A DNA stretch of 48,893 nucleotides from Anaerolineales bacterium (GTDB taxonomy: Bacteria > Chloroflexota > Anaerolineae > Anaerolineales > Villigracilaceae). The notes beneath the pieces were generated by a model. That model made no database searches. It was given only the letters and a program-made list of their open reading frames with translations, and was not told the DNA's origin. Location of the stretch: contig JADGEO010000026.1 of NCBI GenBank assembly GCA_016744335.1, positions 1 through 48,893 of the forward strand, written 5' to 3'. A program made the position numbers and the translations under genes. Each line of letters starts with the position of its first letter. Position 1 is the stretch's first letter. This document shows positions 8,026 to 16,614 of this stretch, in pieces.

Positions 8026-8577
8026 TTATGCAACTAACTCTTCAGTCTTTTTTAATTGGAATGAAGAGAAGATAGCGGCGATACCGCCAACGACAGAGAA
8101 AATCCCGTAAACCCAAGGCAGTGCTAATGCGGCCATATAAGGTGAGCCTAAGAGGAGGAGACCAAAAAGCAAACTGAGTGCGCCGAGAATGCCAGAAGAT
8201 GCTCCACCACCTTGGAATGCGCCAATAAGACCAACGATACCAATCATGATACCGTTAATACCCATGAAGAGTACGAAGACCGTTGGGACTAGAGCTGTGC
8301 TCCAGAGAGGGTGATTTAAGATAGAAATACCAGCCATAATGCCGACAATACCAGAGAAGAGTTTCCAGCCCCACATGGAACTATCGATAAACATACCGAT
8401 CAATGAAAAAAGACCGCCAATTAGCCAATAGATGCCGAGAAATTGCACAAGAACCATTGTTGTTGCCAATGGGTTTGATAGCAATAATAAGCCGATGATA
8501 AGAGCAAAAATGCCCTGCAATAAGACTGCCCACCAAGGGACTGCCCAACCTTCGTGTACTACGTTTTCTGTATTCAT
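8026..8577 (-). CDS. HdeD-like (DUF308) membrane protein
   Basis: A 183-residue protein with six hydrophobic helices in the DUF308 pattern: WWAVLLQGIFALIIGLLLLSNPLATTMVLVQFLG, then LFSGIVGIMAGISILNHPLWS, then LLFGLLLLGSP. HdeD of enterobacteria is linked to acid resistance at high cell density, but most family members have no known role. The ATG has a good ribosome site (AAGGAGAAAAA). It is the first gene of the minus-strand membrane group. Confidence 0.88.
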   Translation of the reverse strand: MNTENVVHEGWAVPWWAVLLQGIFALIIGLLLLSNPLATTMVLVQFLGIYWLIGGLFSLIGMFIDSSMWGWKLFSGIVGIMAGISILNHPLWSTALVPTVFVLFMGINGIMIGIVGLIGAFQGGGASSGILGALSLLFGLLLLGSPYMAALALPWVYGIFSVVGGIAAIFSSFQLKKTEELVA

Positions 8578-8740
8578 TTTTTTTCTCCTTATTTCTTAAA
8601 AAGATAATTGTTTTTTTACAAACTTACACATTTGTAAGGTCTAGTCGGCGAGTATACTCAATGATATGACTTTTGTCTAGTTTTCTGTGGATTAAAGTTT
8701 GAGATGGCACACTCCGTGAGATACTTTGGCGATGAGATAA

Positions 8741-9030
8741 ATGACAAAGAAAATCTTAGCATACGAATTATTGGAAGAAAGTGTTAGTAAAAGTCATATA
8801 TCCAAATGCCTTGGTATATCTTGACGAACAATTATTCGCTCGTTAGGTGATTTAGATAGATACTGTCCTCTTTGGTGGGATGTTTATTTTTTCTGCCCTT
8901 GATGCGCGAGAGCGATGTGCTCCTGTGCCCAGCACTGTATGCCAAGGCATTTTGATGGTTTTCCCGAACTTATTCAAATCACCGAAACGCTTTACGCGCA
9001 TATATATTTGAGATATGCACTTCAACAACG
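8741..9030 (+). pseudogene. Decayed transposase-like remnant
   Basis: From the ATG at 8741 the reading gives LLEESVSKSHISKCLGIS, then an in-frame TGA (8822-8824), then RTIIRSLGDLDRY. This matches the helix-turn-helix of resolvase/IS-type transposases, where the usual motif ends GISRRTV. Further downstream another frame reads PRHFDGFPELIQITETLYA before more stops. The stop in the recognition helix fits a CGA-to-TGA change. The rest of the 8578-9194 gap shows no gene. Confidence 0.45.
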
Positions 9031-9194
9031 AAAATCTTAATTCCTACAGCTGTGTCTCGCAATACGACAGATGCAAGTGTATACCCCACTGGGATGAAGT
9101 CCCCCAGAAACGCGTATCTTGCAGGATGCTAATAAATCTACCCTCGTGACTCGATTATTTGCAGGTCACTTCCGCATCTGTCTTTTCATCTTCT

Positions 9195-10724
9195 TTAATT
9201 CAACATATTTTCTAAATTTTCAATCTCCACTCCCACCTTCACCTTCCCAACTTTCACTGGCAAGGCAAATTTAATCACGCCCGCCGATTTCTTCTTATCT
9301 GTCTGCATCGTGCGGAGGATGTCTGGGAGGGGTAGGTGTTGGGGGATTTCGGTGGGCAAGCCCAATGCCACGAGCGCATCAGCGATGATGGTCGCTAATC
9401 CCTTTTCAGCGATGCCCATCTTTTCGGCTATTTTTGCCTCGGCGACCATCCCAATCCCGACTGCTTCGCCGTGCAAGAGTTCAAATCCGCTGACGAGTTC
9501 TACCGCATGACCGATTGTGTGTCCTAAATTTAGTGCGGCACGGATGCTTTGCTCATAGGGGTCTTCTTCAATAATTTTGATTTTGACTGCCATCCCGCGC
9601 CGCACAATTTCGGGGAGATTCCCCTCATAGTTTTTACAGAGATTGAACAATTTTGGGGCGGCGATGATGCCATGCTTCAGCACCTCTGCCACGCCTGAGC
9701 GCAACTCGCGTTTGGGGAGGCTGGTGAGGGTTTCGGGGTCAGCGAGAACGAGGCGGGGCGGGTAAAACGCGCCGACGAGATTTTTGCCTTCGGGCAAATC
9801 GAAGCCAGTTTTTCCACCCATACTGGCATCAACCATGGCGAGGAGGGATGTGGGGAGTGCAACCCAATTACAGCCGCGCATAAAGGTGGCGGCGGCGAAG
9901 CCCGCCAGATCGCTGGTCATGCCGCCGCCGAGAGAGACGATGGTGCTTTTTCGGTCTAGCCCGGCGTTGAGCGCAGCGCGCCAAAGCTGGCTGACGGTTT
10001 CTAGCGTTTTATTGGCTTCGCCCGCGGGGATGACGCTTTGCTGGGCAGAGTATCCTGTTGATTTAAGCGCGTTTAGGACGCGTTCTGCGTAAATTGGGGC
10101 AACGTTGCTATCACTGACGAGCAAGATGGGACCGCGTAAATCTCTTTCTTTGAGCATCTCGCCGATATTATCGATCCCACCTTCTTGGATGATAATATCG
10201 TAGCCAGTCCCCATACTGCGTGAGTGAAAACGCCCTAATTTGCGTTGAATATCCCAGATAATTTGGTTTTTTTCTCTTGTGGCGTTGACGCGCAAAGGGA
10301 AGGAATCGTAATGTTCTTTTCGCTTTTCTAAGAGTGCAGTTAGCTTTTCTTTTAGTTCGCCTGCCAAAAGGGGACGTTTATTTTTATCTTTTGAGAGGCG
10401 TTCTGCAAGTGTTTCTGCATCGGTTTCGAGAAAGATGATTTTTCCATCTTTTTCAGCGAGGGTGCGATTTTGCTCACGGAGAAGTGCGCCGCCACCAAGA
10501 GCTACCACATTTTCTTTGTCCCTTACGATATTTTTCAGCGCGGCAGTTTCTGCATCTCTAAATACTTTTTCGCCTTTTATCGCAATTGTATTTGTGATGC
10601 TGTCGTTCAAGTCGATTTCAATTTGGGCATCTAAATCGAGAAAATCTAAGTTGAGGGCATGAGCGAGTTCTTTGCCGAGCGTAGATTTTCCGCTGCCCGA
10701 TGCGCCGTAGAGGAAGATGTGCAT
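9195..10724 (-). CDS. aroKB: Fused shikimate kinase / 3-dehydroquinate synthase
   Basis: A 509-residue bifunctional enzyme. Residues 1-165 are shikimate kinase (P-loop GASGSGKST at 8-16, FRDAE and the lid GGGALL), which phosphorylates shikimate. Residues from about 170 are 3-dehydroquinate synthase (GGGMTSDLAGFAAATFMRG, LAMVDASMGGKTG, LNLGHTIGHAVE with its zinc-ligand histidines), which closes DAHP to 3-dehydroquinate. The two act at steps 5 and 2 of the shikimate pathway, so the fusion does not channel consecutive reactions. The ATG has a clear ribosome site (AAGGAGCAACA). It is the last gene of the aromatic operon. A palindromic repeat separates it from aroC. Confidence 0.95.
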   Translation of the reverse strand: MHIFLYGASGSGKSTLGKELAHALNLDFLDLDAQIEIDLNDSITNTIAIKGEKVFRDAETAALKNIVRDKENVVALGGGALLREQNRTLAEKDGKIIFLETDAETLAERLSKDKNKRPLLAGELKEKLTALLEKRKEHYDSFPLRVNATREKNQIIWDIQRKLGRFHSRSMGTGYDIIIQEGGIDNIGEMLKERDLRGPILLVSDSNVAPIYAERVLNALKSTGYSAQQSVIPAGEANKTLETVSQLWRAALNAGLDRKSTIVSLGGGMTSDLAGFAAATFMRGCNWVALPTSLLAMVDASMGGKTGFDLPEGKNLVGAFYPPRLVLADPETLTSLPKRELRSGVAEVLKHGIIAAPKLFNLCKNYEGNLPEIVRRGMAVKIKIIEEDPYEQSIRAALNLGHTIGHAVELVSGFELLHGEAVGIGMVAEAKIAEKMGIAEKGLATIIADALVALGLPTEIPQHLPLPDILRTMQTDKKKSAGVIKFALPVKVGKVKVGVEIENLENMLN

Positions 10725-10740
10725 TGTTGCTCCTTCTTTT

Positions 10741-10833
10741 TTAAAACACGAAGGGCACGAAGAAACACAAAGGAAAAACCTTTTTTGTTTTTTCTTAGAG
10801 AGCCTTTGTGTTCTTTGTGTTTAAATTTTATGA
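10741..10833. repeat. CACGAAG/CACAAAG palindromic intergenic repeat
   Basis: The perfect arms AACACAAAGG (10764-10773) and CCTTTGTGTT (10803-10812) sit inside longer imperfect arms (TTAAAACACGAAG against CTTTGTGTTTAAA). Related repeats lie at 12904-12978 and 14291-14325 and, more loosely, at 17693-17744, all within the same operon. Confidence 0.65.
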
Positions 10834-10837
10834 TAAT

Positions 10838-12013
10838 TTATTTCCAAAAAAAATGGGGTTGATTATCCATTTTTAAATCGTCTAAATTTGCTTTTCGCAA
10901 AGTTTCAAAGCGCGGCAACATTTCTGCCAGCGAGTCGCCACCTAGCTTTGTGATGAGCGCATCTGCGAGAACGAAAGCCGTCATCGCTTCTAGCACTGGC
11001 ACGGCACGCGGCACGGGGCAAAAGTCGGAGCGTTCGTAGGTTGTAAGAGTCTCTTCTCCGCTTGCCAAATCTACAGTTTTTTGTGGCGTGAGCGTGGAGG
11101 CAATCGGCTTCATTGCGGCACGAATCACAATGGGTTGCCCGTTTGAAATCCCGCCTTCGATGCCACCGGCGCGGTTGGTTGAACGTTGAAGGTTTAAGGT
11201 TGAAGATTTTAAGGTAATTGCATCGTGCGCTTCTGTCCCTGATACTTTCGAGTTTTCAAAGGCATCGCCGATTTCCACGCCCTTGATTGCCTGCACACTC
11301 ATCATCGCCTGCGCCAACTTTGCTTCGAGTCGTGTGTCCCATTGGGCAAAAGACCCAAGTCCGATTGGCACATTTAAGGCGACAATCTCAATTACACCAC
11401 CCAGCGTATTTTTTTCTTGGATTGTTTGCTTAATTGCCGTCCTCATCATCTCAGCGGTGTTGGCATCGGGGCAACGAAGATCATTTGTCTCTGCCGTATC
11501 AAACCTGTCTTTATACTTGCTCCCGTTAAATTGAGCATCTACCTGCCCGATACTTCTCACGTACCCACCCACCACAATCTCGAATTCTGCCAAGAGCTGT
11601 TTGCAAATTGCGCCTATTGCAACGCGCATCGTTGTCTCTCGTGCCGAGGCTCGTTCTAGCGAGGGGCGCAAATCTTTGTAGCCATATTTGACAGCCCCCG
11701 TCAAATCGGCGTGACCGGGGCGGGGGGCGGTCATTGGGTCAATTTCTTTCCCTTTCCACTGTTTATGATTGCGATTCTCTACGAGTAATGAGATGGGCAT
11801 TCCGATTGTTTGCCCATCCATGATGCCGCTCAAAATTTGGATTTTATCGCGCTCGATTTTCATGCGTCCGCCCGCGCCAAAGCCTTTTTGACGGCGAGCA
11901 AGCTCAACGTCCACGCGCGATACGTCTAGTTTCAATCCAGCGGGGATTCCTTCTAATATAGCTGTCACTGCGGGACCGTGCGATTCTCCCGCTGTCATAA
12001 ATTTTAGAGTCAT
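10838..12013 (-). CDS. aroC: Chorismate synthase
   Basis: A 391-residue enzyme converting 5-enolpyruvylshikimate 3-phosphate to chorismate with reduced FMN as cofactor. Family signatures are GESHGPA near the N-terminus, RRQKGFGAGGRMKIE, RPGHADLTGAVKYG, RASARETTMRVAIGA and the C-terminal KPIASTL region. The length is normal. The ATG at 12013 overlaps the end of aroE by four bases, indicating translational coupling. The C-terminal extension KMDNQPHFFWK is slightly longer than usual and not conserved. Confidence 0.95.
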   Translation of the reverse strand: MTLKFMTAGESHGPAVTAILEGIPAGLKLDVSRVDVELARRQKGFGAGGRMKIERDKIQILSGIMDGQTIGMPISLLVENRNHKQWKGKEIDPMTAPRPGHADLTGAVKYGYKDLRPSLERASARETTMRVAIGAICKQLLAEFEIVVGGYVRSIGQVDAQFNGSKYKDRFDTAETNDLRCPDANTAEMMRTAIKQTIQEKNTLGGVIEIVALNVPIGLGSFAQWDTRLEAKLAQAMMSVQAIKGVEIGDAFENSKVSGTEAHDAITLKSSTLNLQRSTNRAGGIEGGISNGQPIVIRAAMKPIASTLTPQKTVDLASGEETLTTYERSDFCPVPRAVPVLEAMTAFVLADALITKLGGDSLAEMLPRFETLRKANLDDLKMDNQPHFFWK

Positions 12014-12882
12014 AATTTACATCCTGTCCAAGTTTCAAAAGATAATTCTGCTTGCGCTTTTAGCATCCCGATTCCGCCACGAACTTTTAATCCCGCTTTT
12101 TCTGCATCTTGCATAAGTTGCGTTTGGGGGGGATTGTAAATGAGGTCATAAAGAAGGGCATTTGGTGGAAAAGGTAAATCTTTGGGGTAGGGTGAGCCTT
12201 GCTGATGTGAGGACATCCCGACTGGCGTGGTGTTGACGATGAGGGAGAGCGCGGGGATGAGTGGGGAGAGAGAAGTTGTGTTGAGTTCGATATTTGTGAG
12301 TTTGCTATCGCATTCGGGGATTTCGATGTTGAAATCGGCAATCAGTTCTTCGACTTGAGAGATGTCCTCGGCACGGGTTGCGAGGGTGATATCCCAGCCT
12401 GTGTTGAGCAGGGCATAAGCGATAGCTCGCGCCGCACCGCCAGCACCGAGAATGAGGGCATGAGGAGGCATAGCACAAAAACTTGGTGGGTTCAGCAAAT
12501 CTTCACGGGTTTTTAGTAACTCTTGAAGGTCCTTCCAAAATCCTGGCGCATCAGTATTCTCGCCGATTAGTTCTCCTCCTTTAAATACGATGGTATTAAC
12601 TGCCCCAATAGTCCGTGCGGTATCGCTCAACCCATTGAGTAGCGGAATGACATTTTGCTTATGCGGGATGGTTACGTTTAATCCGTGGATCTCTCCCGAG
12701 CGGACGCGGTTGAGCAATGTTTTGAGCGCGTTTTTATCATCGGGCAGGATGGGATAAAGCTTATATTCTCCCTTTAGCCCACATTTTGATAGAAACCCTT
12801 TATGAAGTTCAGGCGATTTGCTGTGGCTGAGGGGGTAACCGATTAAGCCGAGTTTGAAGGTTGCAGGTTTAAGGTTTATCAT
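12010..12882 (-). CDS. aroE: Shikimate dehydrogenase
   Basis: A 290-residue NADP-dependent enzyme reducing 3-dehydroshikimate to shikimate. Substrate-site motifs are GYPLSHSKSPELH and NVTIPHKQNV (with the catalytic Lys), plus GENTDAPGFW. The Rossmann fold carries ILGAGGAARAIAYAL. The C-terminal GIGMLKAQAELSFETWTG is typical. The enzyme that makes its substrate, 3-dehydroquinate dehydratase, is not encoded in this operon or window. The stop overlaps the aroC start. Confidence 0.95.
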   Translation of the reverse strand: MINLKPATFKLGLIGYPLSHSKSPELHKGFLSKCGLKGEYKLYPILPDDKNALKTLLNRVRSGEIHGLNVTIPHKQNVIPLLNGLSDTARTIGAVNTIVFKGGELIGENTDAPGFWKDLQELLKTREDLLNPPSFCAMPPHALILGAGGAARAIAYALLNTGWDITLATRAEDISQVEELIADFNIEIPECDSKLTNIELNTTSLSPLIPALSLIVNTTPVGMSSHQQGSPYPKDLPFPPNALLYDLIYNPPQTQLMQDAEKAGLKVRGGIGMLKAQAELSFETWTGCKL

Positions 12883-12903
12883 ATTTCTAATCTCACTTTT
12901 TTA

Positions 12904-12978
12904 CCATAAAGAGCACGAAGGCTCACGAAGGAAAAACTTTTTGCTTTCACTTTGTGTCCCTTTGTGTTCTTCGTGGTG
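12904..12978. repeat. CACGAAG palindromic intergenic repeat
   Basis: ACCATAAAGAGCACGAAGG is the imperfect inverse of CTTTGTGTTCTTCGTGGT. The element fills the aroE-aroA gap and resembles the repeat between aroC and aroKB. Confidence 0.6.
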
Positions 12979-12984
12979 AATTTT

Positions 12985-14289
12985 TTACTCTCTCAACTCA
13001 TCTAAAACATCAAAATAATTTGGAAAAGTTTTCGATACACAATCAGGGTTTTCTATCTGAACGCCTTCCGCACGCAATCCGATCAATGAGAAAGCCATTG
13101 CCATTCTGTGGTCATTATAAGTTTTAATGCTAGAAGGTTGGATTTTTTCGCAGGGATAGATTTTCATCCCGTCTTCAAATTCGTCAACTTTTACGCCCAA
13201 TCGTTGTAATTCCACGCAAACAGCAGATACGCGATCCGTCTCCTTTACCCGCGCCGAGGCGATGCCACGAATCTGTGTTGGGGAGGAGGCGAAGGGAGCA
13301 ATCACGGCAAGAGTTTGAGCAGTGTCAGAGATGTGGCGCATGTCTACGTCTACGCCGCGGAGTGATGAGCGATGAGTGACGAGTATGGAGTTATCCCTTT
13401 CTTCGACAGTGCATCCCATTTCAGCGAGAACGTCCAGAAAATCTATATCACCTTGCACAGATTTACGAGAGATATTCTCCACGCGCACTGTCCCACCGCA
13501 GATGGCTGGCGCGGCGAAGAAATAGGATGCGGCGGAGGCGTCAGATTCAATAGAGTAATTCGTTATTGGGGAGTAAGTATTAGGCTCAATGCGGAATGAT
13601 TTGTATCCATTTCGTTTTACGTCTACGCCGAAATCTCGCATGATAGAGAGGGTCATGTCGATATAAGGTTTTGAGTTGAGTTCGGTGCTGAGTTCAATTT
13701 CTACAGGATTTTTAGCATAAGGTGCAATCATTAATAGCGCAGAAAGATATTGGGATGAGATATTTCCTGCGATTTTCGTTTTACCGCCATTGAGACCAGA
13801 TGAGTTAATCTGTAGAGGAGGGCAGAGTTTTGCGCGTTGCGTGTTGCGTGAAACGTGAGACGTGGCACTTGACACACTAGCACCAAATTGCGCTAACGCA
13901 TTCACCAAATCACCGATGGGGCGTTCGCGCATACGCGGCTCGCCGTCGAGAATGTATTCGCCATTTCCTAAAGTTAAGAAGGCGGTCAAAAAGCGCGCGG
14001 CGGTGCCGGCGTTGCCGATGAAAAGCTCAGCATTGCTGGCTGGGATTTTCCCGCCCAAGCCGACTACAGTCATCATTTTGTTTTTTTCGTCAAGCTGAAT
14101 ATCAAAACCTAATTCTTTGAGCGCATTCGCAAAATAATGTGAATCATCGGAGAAAAGTGCGTTGGTTAGGGTTGTTTTTCCCTCCGCAAGCGCGGCGATG
14201 AGCAGGGCGCGGTTGGTCAGCGATTTTGATCCAGGCACGCGCACGCTGGCGTTGAGGGGATGGGTGATGGGGGTGATTGTTTTTGTCAT
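12985..14289 (-). CDS. aroA: EPSP synthase (3-phosphoshikimate 1-carboxyvinyltransferase)
   Basis: Transfers enolpyruvate from PEP to shikimate 3-phosphate. Visible signatures are PGSKSLTNRALLIAALAEG, GNAGTAARFLTAFL, GEPRMRERPIGDL, KVKETDR-type VKETDRVSAV and the DHRMAMAFSLIGL motif. The second signature reads GTAARF where many class I enzymes have GTAMRP, and that position bears on glyphosate sensitivity in the family; the consequence here is untested. I start at the ATG at 14289 (434 residues). The GTG at 14301 lies inside a CACGAAG repeat. No strong ribosome site is visible, so coupling or weak initiation is likely. Confidence 0.94.
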   Translation of the reverse strand: MTKTITPITHPLNASVRVPGSKSLTNRALLIAALAEGKTTLTNALFSDDSHYFANALKELGFDIQLDEKNKMMTVVGLGGKIPASNAELFIGNAGTAARFLTAFLTLGNGEYILDGEPRMRERPIGDLVNALAQFGASVSSATSHVSRNTQRAKLCPPLQINSSGLNGGKTKIAGNISSQYLSALLMIAPYAKNPVEIELSTELNSKPYIDMTLSIMRDFGVDVKRNGYKSFRIEPNTYSPITNYSIESDASAASYFFAAPAICGGTVRVENISRKSVQGDIDFLDVLAEMGCTVEERDNSILVTHRSSLRGVDVDMRHISDTAQTLAVIAPFASSPTQIRGIASARVKETDRVSAVCVELQRLGVKVDEFEDGMKIYPCEKIQPSSIKTYNDHRMAMAFSLIGLRAEGVQIENPDCVSKTFPNYFDVLDELRE

Positions 14290-14290
14290 T

Positions 14291-14325
14291 TTTTTGTCCA
14301 CGAAGACACACGAAGAAGCACGAAG
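14291..14325. repeat. Half copy of CACGAAG repeat at the aroA start
   Basis: Three spaced CACGAAG units lie directly upstream of aroA (CCACGAAGACACACGAAG and AGCACGAAG). The opposite arm seen in the other copies is missing. Confidence 0.5.
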
Positions 14326-14464
14326 TTTTTTGTTGAAATATGGTCTATGTTATTCAGTCCACTTAAGTGGGCTTTGTAAAACTAGCACGGCGCGTTCACG
14401 CCCGTGTGGGGATGGTCAATTGTGAAATAGTTATTTAAAAAAGCGTGTGTTAGCAAGACACGAC

Positions 14465-14493
14465 GTGCAGTGCATTTTTCAAATGCAACGCAC
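14465..14493. repeat. Hairpin just after tyrA
   Basis: GTGC (14465-14468) pairs with GCAC (14490-14493), and TGCATTT (14471-14477) with AAATGCA (14481-14487). It follows the tyrA stop on the minus strand. No T-run follows, so its role may be mRNA stabilisation or partial termination. Between it and aroA lies the 12-bp palindrome CCACTTAAGTGG, near 14359-14370. Confidence 0.5.
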
Positions 14494-14496
14494 ATC

Positions 14497-15357
14497 TCAC
14501 GCCCTCCTCATCATCTCCTCACGCTTTTCCTTACTTGCGTCTAGCAAGACCGCCAAATTCTCTTCATCGCCAGCCTTCATCAGCGTCAAAATCTTGTCGA
14601 TTTCAGATTTTACATCTTCCAGCGCGGCGACCGTGTTTGATGCGTTTGTCATCACCATCGAGAGCATCATGCTGGTTGGCGTGGCAGAGAGCCGCGTTGC
14701 GCTCGAAAATCCGCCAGCCTTTAGTTTAGACAGTTTTGTCTCGGTCGCGTGCATCAATGCCACTGCTAGCAAGTGGGGCGCGTGGCTGGTTTTTGCCAAC
14801 ATTTGGTCATGTTTGACTGCGTCTATCCACAATGGGGTTCCGCCGATTGCCTCCACAAGTTGTGTCAGCAAAGATTTCGTCCGCACTGATGTTCGTTCGG
14901 CGGGCGTGAGTGTGTAGGTGCAGTCGTAGAGCATCTCTTTTTCGGCGTGGCAAATGCCCAATTTTTCTTTTCCGCAAATCGGATGTCCTCCAATGATGTC
15001 GAAATTAGACGGGAGGGATGCGAGCGCACGCATTATTTGAACTTTAGTAGACGTAACATCCGTGACGATGAGCTTGCTTTCCTTATGGATGCTGGGGAGC
15101 GTGGCAATAATCTCTATAGCGACAGAAACGGGCGTGGCGAGAATCAGGATATCGGTTTGGGGCAGGATTTCGCGCAAATCTGTTGACGCTACGTCCACAA
15201 TTCCTTTAGCGGTAGCAAGCTGACACACGAGCGAATCGGTATCTGATCCCAGAATAGTTTTGCAATGACCGCGTAATCCCATAGCAATGGATGCGCCCAT
15301 TAATCCCAATCCAATAATGGCGATGTTTTGGTCGGCTAAAAAGTCGGTTTCTTTCAT
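14497..15357 (-). CDS. tyrA: Prephenate dehydrogenase
   Basis: A 286-residue NAD(P)-dependent enzyme that decarboxylates and oxidises prephenate to 4-hydroxyphenylpyruvate, the committed step to tyrosine. The dinucleotide fold starts with IAIIGLGLMGASIAMGL. The TDVTSTK and GGHPICGKEKLG motifs are family-typical. I start at ATG 15357, just before the Rossmann motif; upstream in-frame ATGs lie in tandem repeats and would add unrelated sequence. No C-terminal ACT domain is evident. It sits between a DAHP synthase gene and aroA. Confidence 0.92.
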   Translation of the reverse strand: MKETDFLADQNIAIIGLGLMGASIAMGLRGHCKTILGSDTDSLVCQLATAKGIVDVASTDLREILPQTDILILATPVSVAIEIIATLPSIHKESKLIVTDVTSTKVQIMRALASLPSNFDIIGGHPICGKEKLGICHAEKEMLYDCTYTLTPAERTSVRTKSLLTQLVEAIGGTPLWIDAVKHDQMLAKTSHAPHLLAVALMHATETKLSKLKAGGFSSATRLSATPTSMMLSMVMTNASNTVAALEDVKSEIDKILTLMKAGDEENLAVLLDASKEKREEMMRRA

Positions 15358-15370
15358 ATTTATACCTGTA

Positions 15371-15462
15371 GGGGCGCACCCTTGCGGTCGCCCATTTCGC
15401 GTCGCGGTCGCCCATTTCGCGTCGCGGTTGTCCATCGGACAAGGGCGAGCCTTGTCCCTACT
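15371..15462. repeat. 20-bp tandem repeat in aroF-tyrA gap
   Basis: The unit GCGGTCGCCCATTTCGCGTC occurs at 15384-15403 and 15404-15423, with a partial third unit from 15424. It is embedded in a GTAGGGGCGCACC...GGGCGAGCC...CCCTAC inverted-repeat context. It is dispersed-repeat sequence, not coding. Confidence 0.7.
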
Positions 15463-16492
15463 GTAGCGGATTGCTCGAAATATCTTCGGCTTTTAGGGCA
15501 TTGGCAATGGCGTTGACCTGACGAACGAGCGTGGTGAAACGCTTCGGCTTGAGCGATTGCGCACCATCCGAAAGGGCGTGTGATGGGTTGGGATGTACCT
15601 CTACGATAATGCCATCTGCGCCTGCGGCGATGCCAGACCGAGCGAGGGGTGCGACGTATTCCCAATGCCCAGTGCTATGGCTTGGGTCAAGAATGACGGG
15701 GAGGTGGGTGTGCGCCTGCAAAACGGGGATGGCGTTGATGTCGGTGGTGTTGCGGGTGGCTGTCTCAAAAGTGCGGATGCCGCGCTCGCAAAGAATGACA
15801 TTTTGATTGCCTTGCGCGAGAATGTATTCCGCGGCCATGAGGAGGTCACTAATAGTTGCGCTCATACCCCGTTTGAGAAGGACAGTCCGTTTGCTTAAGC
15901 CCGCCGCCTTGAGTAGGGCATAATTTTGCATATTGCGTGCCCCAATTTGGAGCACTTCGGCATAATCTGCTACGAGGGGGACTAAATCTGGGGAAGTGAC
16001 TTCGGTAACGATGGGTAGACCTGTAAGATCGCGGGCTTCGGCAAGGAGCTTTAAGCCTTCTTCGCCCATGCCTTGAAATGAATAAGGAGAAGTGCGAGGC
16101 TTGAAGGCTCCGCCACGCAGGGCGTGCGCGCCAGATTTTTTGACGGCTTTGGCAACTTCGAGAATTTGCTCACGGCTTTCTACGGCACAAGGTCCGCCGA
16201 TGATGGTTGGTGTGCCATTCCCTACAATGTGGTCGCCGATAGGGATGAGGGTGTTCTCGGGGTAAAACTCACGCGAGGCAAGTTTGTAGGGTTTGGAAAT
16301 GGGGATCACGCTGGCGACACCTGGCAAACGGATGAAGGCGGTCGCTTCTACGGGACGACCATCGCCAACAACACCGATGACGTTTCGTTCTGAGCCTTTT
16401 ATGCGATGGGGGTGAAGCTCGAGGTCTTCAACACGTTGGAGGACATGGTTTAGTTCTTCTTTTGTTGCGGTGGTTTTCATTATTATCATCAT
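15458..16492 (-). CDS. aroF: DAHP synthase (AroA I-beta type), copy 1
   Basis: A 344-residue enzyme condensing PEP and erythrose 4-phosphate to DAHP, the first step of aromatic synthesis. An N-terminal ferredoxin-like regulatory domain (MIIMKTTATKEELNHVLQRV) precedes the catalytic barrel with IIGGPCAVESREQ, LRGGAFKPRTSPYSFQG, IGARNMQNYALLKA, LLKRGMSATI, ILCERGIRTFE and LDPSHSTG. In this Thermotoga/Bacillus-type group the N-terminal domain mediates feedback by Tyr or Phe. A close paralogue lies immediately upstream. The ribosome site AAAGGAG and ATG at 16492 agree. Confidence 0.94.
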   Translation of the reverse strand: MMIIMKTTATKEELNHVLQRVEDLELHPHRIKGSERNVIGVVGDGRPVEATAFIRLPGVASVIPISKPYKLASREFYPENTLIPIGDHIVGNGTPTIIGGPCAVESREQILEVAKAVKKSGAHALRGGAFKPRTSPYSFQGMGEEGLKLLAEARDLTGLPIVTEVTSPDLVPLVADYAEVLQIGARNMQNYALLKAAGLSKRTVLLKRGMSATISDLLMAAEYILAQGNQNVILCERGIRTFETATRNTTDINAIPVLQAHTHLPVILDPSHSTGHWEYVAPLARSGIAAGADGIIVEVHPNPSHALSDGAQSLKPKRFTTLVRQVNAIANALKAEDISSNPLQ

Positions 16493-16614
16493 AGTGGAGC
16501 TCCTTTAGATGAATGGTGAATACGGAATGGGGTAAAAAATTAATATTCGATATTTGGTATTCAGTATTTGATAATTTACACGAATTATTGAATTATAAGT
16601 TGTCGAATTGCGTT

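Noticed and set aside
15384..15430. CRISPR-like tandem repeat
   Set aside because: Only two full 20-bp units in direct tandem without spacers, and no cas genes anywhere.
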